Assembly: GCA_031255695.1 (NCBI GenBank)
Contig: JAIRSA010000151.1
Location: 1 to 20,524, forward strand
DNA from: Eubacteriales Family XIII. Incertae Sedis bacterium
Lineage (GTDB): Bacteria > Bacillota > Clostridia > Peptostreptococcales > Anaerovoracaceae
Length of the DNA stretch: 20,524 bases
Direction of reading: 5' to 3'
Shown here: piece by piece, positions 1-7,400 of the stretch
How positions within the stretch are numbered: the first letter of the stretch is position 1
Layout of the letters: each line of letters opens with the position of its first letter
Translations under genes and position numbers: made by a program
Notes under the pieces: generated by a model
What the model was told of the DNA's origin: nothing
The model's database searches: none
The model's input: only the letters and a program-made list of their open reading frames with translations

Positions 1-501
1 ATAAACCATGGCAGCAATCTGGGGACGGACACGCTGTATTCCGGCACGGTAGGCGGCGCCATGGAGGGCGCCCTGAACATGAAGCCTTCTGTGGCCGTGT
101 CGGTGGACGCGCGCTGCCCGGCGCATTTTGAGGCGGCATGCAGGCTCGCTGTCAGCGCGGCCCTCCTTCCGCCGGAAGCGCATGGCCCCAGGACGGTGCT
201 GAACATAAACACCCCGGACGCGCCGTTGGAGCAGGTGAAAGGCGTCAAGCCCACGAAGCTTGGGATAATGGAATACACTGAGGAGTTCAGGGAGGAATAC
301 GGCTCCGAGGAGGACAGGGGCTATTGGTATGCGGCGCGGCAGGTCTTTGAGAAGGAAGGCGCCCCCCGCATCGATGTGTTCGAGCACAAGAGCGGCTACG
401 CGACCATAACGCCGCTGCGGGCGGATCTGACCGATGACGGGCTGGCTGCCGAGATGGGCAGGGCCGGCGGCTGGGATTCGATGCTGCAAGACGCGAGGTG
501 A
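1..501 (+). CDS. surE: 5'/3'-nucleotidase SurE, 3' part (5' end outside window)
   Basis: The reading frame is open from the first base and shows the last 166 residues of SurE, a metal-dependent nucleoside monophosphate phosphatase of the cytoplasm, usually about 250 aa. Visible are the asparagine-rich active-site segment INHGSN at the very start, then the family run LYSGTVGGAMEG, SVAVSVDA, the LNINTPDAPLEQVKGVKPTKLG stretch (split here: LNINTPDAP, then VKPTKLG), and the C-terminal GYATITPLRADLTDD block that ends SurE domains. The N-terminal DD metal site lies upstream of the window. The first ATG inside the window (base 61) is not the start, because the conserved motif precedes it. The last 20 or so codons fall in a 75-bp tandem duplication that includes the stop codon, so the extreme C-terminus may be recently altered. 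Family assignment is from motif recognition and is firm. Confidence 0.93.
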   Translation: MNHGSNLGTDTLYSGTVGGAMEGALNMKPSVAVSVDARCPAHFEAACRLAVSAALLPPEAHGPRTVLNINTPDAPLEQVKGVKPTKLGIMEYTEEFREEYGSEEDRGYWYAARQVFEKEGAPRIDVFEHKSGYATITPLRADLTDDGLAAEMGRAGGWDSMLQDAR

Positions 502-590
502 TGGCGCCCGGCCAGGCTGGCTGTCGAGATGGGCAGGGCCGGCGGCTGGGATTCGATGCTGCAAGGCGCACAGTGACGGCGCCCGGCCAA
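441..590 (+). repeat. 75-bp tandem duplication across the surE stop codon
   Basis: Bases 441-515 and 516-590 are two adjacent copies of the same 75-bp unit, with a handful of mismatches concentrated near the stop codon (bases 490-505 against 565-580). The unit is 25 codons long, so the frame is kept; each copy encodes a tail like EMGRAGGWDSMLQ followed by its own TGA stop. Only the first copy is translated as SurE; the second is a leftover tail in the spacer before the next gene. The divergence between copies shows that the event is not brand new. Confidence 0.9.
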
Positions 591-611
591 GCGGCCGAAG
601 GAGAATGTGAG

Positions 612-1190
612 ATGGGCAAGACGAAGAGGATCAGGAGAGGCGAATCCGTGCTTGTGGTGATAGATCTGCAGGAGCGCCTGATGCCCGCCATGTGCGGCGG
701 GCAGGCCGTGGAGGCGGCAGCGGGCAGGCTTATCCGGGGTTTTGGCATACTGGGCGCCCCGGTGGTAGTGACGCAGCAGTATACAAAGGGCCTAGGGCCC
801 ACAGTGGCGCCGATCATGGAAGCCCTGAAAGCCGCGGCGCTCCCGGCCGCAGGCCCGGCGCCGGCGATCGAGAAGATCAGTTTCAGCGCGGCGGGCGCCC
901 CTGAATTCATCAAGGGGCTGGAGGCCACAGGCAGGCGCAGCGTCGCCATATGCGGCATAGAGGCCCATGTCTGCGTGATGCAGACGGCGCTCGACCTTAT
1001 TGACGCGGGCTATAGCGTATACGTCGCCGCCGACGCCATCTCGTCCAGGAAGGAAAGCGACATGGCCGCAGCGCTGAGGCGCATGGAAGCGGCAGGCGCT
1101 ATTGCCACTACAAGCGAAGCGATATTGTTTGAAATGTTGGAAGGGGCAGGGGAATCCGGGTTTAAAGAGATTTCGGCCTTGGTAAAATAA
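612..1190 (+). CDS. Isochorismatase-like cysteine hydrolase
   Basis: A 192-aa protein of the isochorismatase-like superfamily, cytoplasmic hydrolases using a Cys-Asp-Lys triad. The expected residues are visible: Asp18 in VVIDLQERL, Lys88 in AIEKISFSA, and Cys121 in the CGIEAHVCVMQTALDL block, preceded by the cis-peptide region. The segment VTQQYTKGLGPT resembles the YcaC-like subgroup of uncharacterised hydrolases rather than nicotinamidases or true isochorismatases, so the substrate cannot be named. The frame is open further upstream to about base 498, but the start at 612 is preferred because AAGGAGA lies at about 599-605 and homology begins just after it; the upstream part is the duplicated surE tail. 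The stop codon shares one base with the next start, so it is probably cotranscribed with the DUF2156 gene. Confidence 0.85.
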   Translation: MGKTKRIRRGESVLVVIDLQERLMPAMCGGQAVEAAAGRLIRGFGILGAPVVVTQQYTKGLGPTVAPIMEALKAAALPAAGPAPAIEKISFSAAGAPEFIKGLEATGRRSVAICGIEAHVCVMQTALDLIDAGYSVYVAADAISSRKESDMAAALRRMEAAGAIATTSEAILFEMLEGAGESGFKEISALVK

Positions 1191-2149
1191 TGCGGATTTT
1201 TGAAAACAGGATAAGCATAGAAGCCAGGAAACAGCTTGAGGAATACCTCGGAAGCTTTGAATACAAGGCATCCGGGATGTCGTTCACCTCGCTTTTCATG
1301 TGGCGCGACATCAATAAATTCAGCTGGGAGGTCATCGGCGACTATCTGTGCATAGCCGCGATAAGCAATCTTGAGCCGGGGATGGACGTGCCGTTCATGT
1401 TCCCGCCGCTCACGCGCACCGGCGACTACAGGCTGGACAGGCTGGCGGAGACTATCTACGCGGCCAGGAAGATATTCGAGGGGAAGGGGCAGGAATTCAG
1501 CATGATGCTGGTCCCGTTCCACATGACGGACTTCCTGCGGGCCGCATTGCCGGGAAAGCTGAAATACGAGGCGGATCGCCCGAATTTCGACTATGTCTAC
1601 AATACCCAGGATCTTATAGAGCTTAAGGGGCGGGATTACCATCCGAAGAAAAATCACCTGAATTATTTCCTGAACCATTATGAATACGAGTACACGGAAA
1701 TGGATTCCAGCATGGCGGAAGAGGCCATGGTGTTCATCAGGGAGTTCAACGAGCGCAAGAACCTGACGGATCCCCATGAGCGCGAGCTTCTCCTTATGGA
1801 AGAGGAGGCCATGCGGGACGTGTTCCTTAATATTGAGACGGTGGGCTATCTGACGGGTGCCATAAGGATAGCCGGCAAGATAGAGGCGCTTAGCATTGGC
1901 GGGCGCCTGGGCAAGAAGACCGTGACCGTGCATGTCGAAAAGGCGAACACGGAATTCCGGGGGCTGTACCAGGCGATCAACAATGAGTTCTGCAAGCATG
2001 TAGCGAAGGACGTAAAGCGCATAAACCGTGAAGAGGATATGGGTATACCCGGCCTCAGGAAAGCAAAGCTGTCATATAAGCCCTCAATGCTGGTTGAGAA
2101 ATATACTGTGAATTTCCTCGACCCGCATTGCTCGCGGGGGTTCAGATAG
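1190..2149 (+). CDS. DUF2156 domain protein (PG-lysyltransferase C-terminal fold)
   Basis: A 319-aa protein that I place in DUF2156, a family with a doubled GNAT-like fold related to the C-terminal aminoacyl-transfer domain of phosphatidylglycerol lysyltransferase (MprF). Recognisable features are FTSLFMWRD near residue 25-35, the KKNHLNYF block near residue 155, the GGRLGKKTVTVHVEKAN core and the C-terminal INREEDMGIPGLRKAKLSYKP stretch (here INREEDMG, then LRKAKLSYKP). There are no membrane segments, unlike MprF, so this is a stand-alone cytoplasmic protein. Substrate and role are not known for the stand-alone clostridial forms. The ATG overlaps the upstream stop (TAATG), which suggests translational coupling with the hydrolase. 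About 200 bases without a gene or clear terminator follow before the thiolase. Confidence 0.8.
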   Translation: MRIFENRISIEARKQLEEYLGSFEYKASGMSFTSLFMWRDINKFSWEVIGDYLCIAAISNLEPGMDVPFMFPPLTRTGDYRLDRLAETIYAARKIFEGKGQEFSMMLVPFHMTDFLRAALPGKLKYEADRPNFDYVYNTQDLIELKGRDYHPKKNHLNYFLNHYEYEYTEMDSSMAEEAMVFIREFNERKNLTDPHERELLLMEEEAMRDVFLNIETVGYLTGAIRIAGKIEALSIGGRLGKKTVTVHVEKANTEFRGLYQAINNEFCKHVAKDVKRINREEDMGIPGLRKAKLSYKPSMLVEKYTVNFLDPHCSRGFR

Positions 2150-2349
2150 GATGCGGCAATGCCGCAGAAAATCCGGACGGATATATGAGCCAATCAACCG
2201 TTATAGCAGCCATGCGGAGCCGGGCCGCAGCTATTGCCTGGGCGCAGCCGCGCCCGTCCCCACCGCCAAGGCCGTTGGCGGGGGCCGATAGCAGCCGGCA
2301 TGGCGTGGCCACAAACAATGGATTAGTGTGCGTACAAAAGGAGGTTCTT

Positions 2350-3528
2350 ATGAGAGAAGTCGTAATCGCAAGCGCTGTCAGGACGCCGATAGGCAGTTTT
2401 GGAGGATCACTGAAGGATATTCCCGCCGCCAAGCTCGGCGGCATCGTCGTGAAGGAAGCCCTCAAACGGGCGGGCGTTGAGCCTGGAACCGTGGACGAGC
2501 TGATTTTCGGCAATGTGCTCCAAGGCGGCCTGGGCCAGAATGTCGCCAGGCAGGTGTCGATAGAAGCGGGCATACCTGTGGAAGTGCCGTCGCTCACATT
2601 GAACAAGGTCTGCGGCTCGGGCCTGCGGACTGTCGCTCTGGCCGCCCAGATCATCAAGGCGGGGGATGCCGACATCGTGGTCGCCGGCGGCACGGAAAAC
2701 ATGAGCGCGTCAGGCTACATCGTCCCTAGCGCAAGGTGGGGCGCGCGCATGGGCGACGCGAAGATGGTCGACATGATGGTGAACGACGGGCTTACCGACG
2801 TGTTCAACAAATACCATATGGGCATAACCGCAGAGAACATCTGCGAGCAGTGGGGCCTGACACGGGAGGAGCTTGACGCGTTCTCGGTCAAATCCCAGGA
2901 AAAGGCTGTCGCGGCAATAAAGGCCGGGAAGTTCAAGGATGAGATCGTCCCGGTGGAGATCCCGAAGAAGAAGGGCGATCCCGTAATATTCGATACCGAC
3001 GAATATCCTAAGGAAGGGACTACGCTCGAAGGCATCGGGAAGCTCCGCCCGGCATTCAAGAAGGACGGCTGCGTCACTGCGGCGAACGCTTCCGGCATCA
3101 ATGACAGTGCCGCCGCCCTGGTGGTAATGTCCAAAGAGAAGGCGGATGCGCTTGGCATCAAGCCGCTCTGCACGATCAAAGGCTACGGCTCCGCCGGCGT
3201 CGACCCGGCGATCATGGGCATAGGGCCTGTCCCCGCAACGAAGAAGGCGCTTGCGAAGGCTGGCCTGGAACTCAAGGATATCGATCTTATCGAGGCGAAT
3301 GAGGCGTTTGCCGCGCAGAGCGTGGCGGTCGGGAAGGATCTCGGCTTCGACGCCGCCAAGCTGAACGTGAACGGCGGCGCCATAGCGCTGGGGCACCCGA
3401 TCGGGGCTTCGGGCGCCAGGATACTCGTCACGCTCGTCCACGAGATGGCCAAATGCGGCGCGAAGTACGGCCTTGCCACCCTCTGCATAGGCGGCGGCCA
3501 GGGCACGGCGCTCATAGTCGAAAGGTAA
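2350..3528 (+). CDS. thlA: Acetyl-CoA C-acetyltransferase (thiolase)
   Basis: A 392-aa biosynthetic-type thiolase that condenses two acetyl-CoA to acetoacetyl-CoA, the first step toward butyrate, or runs in reverse in beta-oxidation. The full catalytic set is present: Cys88 in NKVCGSG (acyl-enzyme nucleophile), Asn317 in NEAFAAQ, His349 in GGAIALGHPIGASG and Cys379 in LCIGGGQG. Length matches the usual 390-393 aa. The frame is open upstream to 2128, but the ATG at 2350 follows AAAGGAGG (2337-2344) and gives the canonical start MREVVIASAVRTPIG, so the upstream extension is rejected. No other butyrate-pathway gene (crotonase, hydroxybutyryl-CoA dehydrogenase) is adjacent. An intrinsic terminator follows directly, so it ends its transcription unit. 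The symbol thlA is by analogy with clostridia; atoB would be equally acceptable. Confidence 0.93.
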   Translation: MREVVIASAVRTPIGSFGGSLKDIPAAKLGGIVVKEALKRAGVEPGTVDELIFGNVLQGGLGQNVARQVSIEAGIPVEVPSLTLNKVCGSGLRTVALAAQIIKAGDADIVVAGGTENMSASGYIVPSARWGARMGDAKMVDMMVNDGLTDVFNKYHMGITAENICEQWGLTREELDAFSVKSQEKAVAAIKAGKFKDEIVPVEIPKKKGDPVIFDTDEYPKEGTTLEGIGKLRPAFKKDGCVTAANASGINDSAAALVVMSKEKADALGIKPLCTIKGYGSAGVDPAIMGIGPVPATKKALAKAGLELKDIDLIEANEAFAAQSVAVGKDLGFDAAKLNVNGGAIALGHPIGASGARILVTLVHEMAKCGAKYGLATLCIGGGQGTALIVER

Positions 3529-3572
3529 TGGCAGGATATAAGGCAATTCTCTAGAGTGGATAGGAAGCAATG

Positions 3573-3603
3573 GGGCCGCAGCGGGCAGCTGCGGCCCTAT
3601 TTT
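3573..3603 (+). terminator. Rho-independent terminator after the thiolase
   Basis: A 9-bp perfect stem, GGGCCGCAG (3573-3581) with CTGCGGCCC (3589-3597), a 7-base loop and then TATTTT. It sits 44 bases after the thiolase stop codon, as expected for an intrinsic terminator of that unit. Confidence 0.85.
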
Positions 3604-3705
3604 GGTGGCGCGCCCGGCATTCCGGAAGGCCTCCAAAGCCTGTGCAAAACGCGGGGGGACAGTAACCAAAATGGCATATGAATTTAAAATAAACGTAATA
3701 TCCTA

Positions 3706-3734
3706 TTTACATATTCGCCACGAGAAGGTATAAT
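3706..3734 (+). promoter_or_regulatory. Strong sigma-A promoter upstream of the GH3 leader
   Basis: TTTACA (3706-3711), a 17-base spacer and a perfect TATAAT (3729-3734), in a locally AT-rich patch. This is five of six and six of six matches to the sigma-70/sigma-A consensus. Transcription would start near 3741, about 680 bases before the GH3 start codon. No nearer promoter of comparable quality was seen. Confidence 0.75.
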
Positions 3735-3796
3735 ATCATAAAGCATACAAATTCATCGCAGTATTCATTGCGTAAAGGATATTCCTAAGGAGCTGC

Positions 3797-3918
3797 GTGA
3801 AAATAGGGCTTGCAGATGCAAAGGCCGTTTTCACACAGTGACTAAGCTCAAAACGCGGGCTGGTTTCCGTCTGCAACAGCCGGAAACGGTGGGTTCCCCC
3901 ACGCCAGCCAAATTGAGC
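3797..3918 (+). ncRNA. Candidate structured RNA with three-way junction
   Basis: First hairpin: GTGAAAA (3797-3803) pairs with TTTTCAC (3828-3834), enclosing CTTGC/GCAAAG. Then a nested element: GCTCAA (3846-3851) with TTGAGC (3913-3918), GGCTGG (3858-3863) with CCAGCC (3904-3909), and inside it two hairpins, TTTCCG/CGGAAA (3864-3869/3881-3886) and GTGGG/CCCAC (3889-3893/3898-3902). That makes a closed three-way junction. The folding was read by eye; strand and function are inferred only from the promoter upstream. The class is unknown. Confidence 0.35.
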
Positions 3919-4211
3919 GTGTTTAGAACGGATTATCACCATAGCACGATCTAGCCGCTTATGCCGGCTTGGGCGGGGGCAGTGGCACATTTGGCGGAAG
4001 CCACTGGATTTGCCTGGAGGCGGCAGTATATGCAGGCGGCAGTTCTTATTGGCGTACAGAAAGGAGGTGTAAGCGCCGGGCGCGGCGTGTTGGCGCCAAA
4101 ATTGTCTTGGTACTGTTCGCCAACTAAATCGGGGAACAGCACAAAAGTTCGGGTTCGGGACAAGTGCATATCGCAGGCTCTTTATGACGCGAAATTTGCG
4201 GGCGTGTTTTA

Positions 4212-4241
4212 CGCCCGACTGTGCGGGCGCACAGTCGGGCG
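4212..4241. repeat. 13-bp perfect inverted repeat in the GH3 leader
   Basis: CGCCCGACTGTGC (4212-4224) and GCACAGTCGGGCG (4229-4241) form a perfect 13-bp stem with a GGGC loop. There is no T-run directly after it on the + strand, only a CTCTTTG at some distance, so it is not a standard terminator. A second small hairpin (GGGCGT/ACGCCC, 4200-4216) competes with its 5' arm. Confidence 0.8.
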
Positions 4242-4420
4242 GCTTGCTCTTTGCGCCCCGCATTAGTAGAGGCGCGGCGGCAGGTTTTGCCATGCGTTCC
4301 TGCGGAAATCCGCAGGCCGGCGGAGCATATTGGCCCTGAGCAGGACAACAGGTTGAAGCTTTTGGAAGTGAATGTGTTTGTGAATTTGTCATACCTTTTT
4401 AATTTAAGGAGGTCAGGAAA

Positions 4421-7400
4421 ATGCTGAAAACCAGTATTAAGCGCATATTTGTGGCAGTTATGACTATTGCGCTTGTAGTCACCTACATCCCCTTGTCGCC
4501 CATCTCGACAGTGCTGCCAGCCGATGGCGTGAGCGCTGCCGACGAGATGATCCCCATCTATCAGGACAAGGACAACTACAGCTTCGCTGAGAGGGCGGCC
4601 TCATTGGTCGCGGAGATGACCGCTGCCGAGAAGGCCTATCAGGTGGTCGGCTCCTGGTCCGCCGCTATCCCCAGGCTGGGCATCGCCCAGTACCAGTGGT
4701 GGAACGAAGCGCTGCACGGCTATAGCCGCGGCGGCGGCGGGGCTGCCAACGGCGCCAACCCGCCGACCGTCCAGTACGGCACGCAGTACCCGCAGAGCAA
4801 CGCCATGGCGTCCACGTGGGACCCGGAACTGTATTACGCCGAAGCGAGCCAGATCGGCGACGAGGCCCGTGAGCGTGTGCCCAACAACAACATCAACCTT
4901 ACCATGTACTCCCCCACGATAAACCTTCAGCGTGACCCTCGCTGGGGGCGCAACGAGGAAAGCTACAGCGAAGATCCCTATCTGACCGCTGTAATGGGCA
5001 GCGCCTTTGTAAAGGGCATGGAAGGCAAAGACTTCGAGACCGGCGCGCTGCTTGATCCGGACGGCTACAAAAAAGTCGTCAGCACGATAAAGCACTATAC
5101 CGCCAACAATACCGAGAGCAACCGCAGGGGCGGCGGCGCGAACGACGTTGATTTCCGCGCATTGCGCGAGTACTACACGGCGCCGTACCGCGACATCATC
5201 CAGGAGGCGGACGTCACGTCGGTCATGACCGCATACAGCGAGGTCAACGAGGTTCCCGCCTCGTCGAGCAGCTACCTCATGGACACGCTGCTTAGGCAGC
5301 TGTGGGGCTTCAGCGGCTATGTCACTTCCGACTGCGACTCCGTCCAGCAGATCAGCGGGCTCGCCTACCGCGATCCCCACTCCGGGAAGGTCTTCACGAA
5401 CAGCACCCCGGAGATGTACGCCAATGCGTTGGCGCACGGCGAGGATCTTGAGTGCAACGCCGGCTACCGCTCTTCAGGCTCAGACTACCGCAACTACATG
5501 CCCGCCGTGCTCAGCGGGGACATCACAACGGACAAGGGCAAATTCACCGAGAATCAGCTGGATATATCGGTCCACCGCCTGATGACCACGCGTATGGAGC
5601 TGGGCGAGTTCGACGGCGAGACCGCGTACAAGGCGGAGGGCGCCGCCGGCTTCGCTGCCGGCAATGACGGCGCATACCTCAAAACCCGTGCAGGGCAGAC
5701 CCAGGAACGCCTTGAGCTGGCCCAGAAGGCTGCCGAGAGCGCCGTTGTGATGCTGAAGAACAGCACCGTGGGCGGGGCCAAGATCCTCCCGGTGCAGGTG
5801 GGCAGCGCCTACACGGCGGAGAACCCCTTCAAGATCATGATCCTCGGCCAGTGGGCCAACGGGACATACCTTGGGACCTATTCGTCCACGCAGGGCGACA
5901 CGACCGAGGCCGGTTCCAACTTCGTCACCATAGAGAGGGGCATCCGGGCGGCCTTCGCCGAATACGGCGACCGCGTCCAGATCACCTACGCAAAGGGATT
6001 CACGAATACCCAGACAGCGCTGGCCAGCCTTACCACGATCGACCAGAATGCGGTGAATGCCGCAGCATCGGCTGATCTGGCCATAGTAGTGGCCGGCACG
6101 GAAGGCGCCACCTCCGCTGAAGACAGGGATCGCGCCACCATAGCGCTCCCCGGCGCGCAGGCACAGCTCATAGCCGCTGTCAGCGCAGCGAACCCGAAGA
6201 CCATTGCCGTGCTCGAGACCTGCGGCCCTGTGCAGGTGACGACATTTGACGGCGCGGCGGCCATACTCTGGTCCGGCTTCGGCGGCCTCAAGAAGGGCGT
6301 CGGCTTCGGGAACGTGATCACCGGCAAAGTCAACCCCTCTGGGAAGACCACGGCCCTGTGGCACAGGAGCGTCGCCGACACGGGCGCCTCCGACATCGCG
6401 AACAAACTGATATACAGCCTCTATAAGAGTGGCACAAACCCAGGCCGTACCTATATGTATTTCGACGGCGAAGTCTCGTATCCCTTCGGCTATGGGCTCA
6501 GCTACACGACATTTGAGTATTCCAACATGAAGCTTGACAAGGCCGCCTATGGCGCCGACGACACGATCAAGGTCAGCTTCGATGTCCAGAACACCGGCTC
6601 GATGGAGGGCGCGGAAGTGGCGCAGCTCTACGTCGCGCAGCCGAACGCCCCTGCAGAGCTCCAGCGGCCGATCAAGCGCCTTGTGGGCTTTGACAAGGTC
6701 ACGCTCGCGCCGGGCGAAAAGACTTCCGTAAGCCTGGATGTCCAGGTCAAGGATCTGGCCTTCTACGATCCGGCCAGCGACAGGTATGTTGTGGATCAGG
6801 GCGCATACAGGATCCAGGCGGGCACATCCGCGGCGGATCTGGCCCTGTCCGCCGACACCAACATCACAGGCACGATCACGCAGAAGCCTGAGGTCGTCAC
6901 CTTCAAGCCGAACCAGACCGGCGACGAGGAGAAGGCCATAGCAGAGCGCCTGCTCTTCTCCAAGAGCGTCGAGGTGTTCCCGCATATCGCGGTTGCCATG
7001 AACGACGAAAGCCTCTACGGGCGCACCATCGTGGACAACGTCCCGGTGGAAGGCTACATGGGAGTGCCCAAGATCGCCGATATCCCGCTTCCGGACGGCA
7101 TGAGCGTCACTTACGCAACCAACCGCCCCGAAGTGCTCAGGGTTGAGGCTACAGAAGACGGAGGGCAGCGCTTGCTCACCGGCAGGTCAGGCGTCGCGAC
7201 AGTGACGGCGACGGTCAGCTACAACGGCGAGACAGCCACGGGCAGCTTTGTCGTGTACGTAAAGGGCGCGGTCATCGTTGACGGCATATCCGTGGATGGC
7301 GAGCCGATCGAAGGCTTCGAGCCGGAGACGCGCACATATACAGTGCTGCTGCCGTATGGCGTCAGCGCCGTGCCGACTGTCACCATAAATGAAAATCCCG

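Larger units (their letters stand above)
3741..4420 (+). other. Long leader or non-coding interval before GH3
   Basis: About 680 bases between the strong promoter and the GH3 start carry no convincing gene. Short frames exist on both strands (a 101-codon + frame at 3961-4266 and a 218-codon - frame at 3736-4392), but they have no suitable ribosome binding site and no recognisable protein features. The stretch is instead rich in inverted repeats: 3797-3834, a nested element at 3846-3918, TTGGCGCCAA near 4090, CTGTTC/GAACAG near 4113-4139, a 13-bp perfect hairpin at 4212-4241, and CCTGCGG/CCGCAGG at 4299-4316. An isolated AAAGGAGGTG at about 4059-4068 is followed at once by a stop codon. It could be a structured 5' leader, a separate small RNA, or a dispersed repeat. 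I do not recognise it as tmRNA, RNase P RNA, SRP RNA or a known riboswitch. Confidence 0.5.

Noticed and set aside
2128..2349. 74-codon N-terminal extension of the thiolase frame
   Set aside because: It precedes a strong AAAGGAGG-ATG start that gives the normal thiolase N-terminus; it also overlaps the end of the upstream gene.
3846..3918. T-box, c-di-GMP riboswitch or tmRNA identity for the leader structure
   Set aside because: The hallmark sequences of these classes (T-box GGTGG context with antiterminator, c-di-GMP core, tmRNA tRNA-like end) are not present.
3961..4266. 101-codon plus-strand frame in the GH3 leader
   Set aside because: No ribosome binding site before the ATG and no family resemblance; the only AGGAGG nearby is followed at once by a stop codon.
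3736..4392. 218-codon minus-strand frame in the GH3 leader
   Set aside because: No proper ribosome binding site, biased Pro/Arg/Cys/His composition without recognisable domain, and it overlaps the strong hairpins.
4381..4415. Second promoter just before GH3 (TTGTCA at 4386)
   Set aside because: No -10 at a workable distance; the position expected holds the ribosome binding site.
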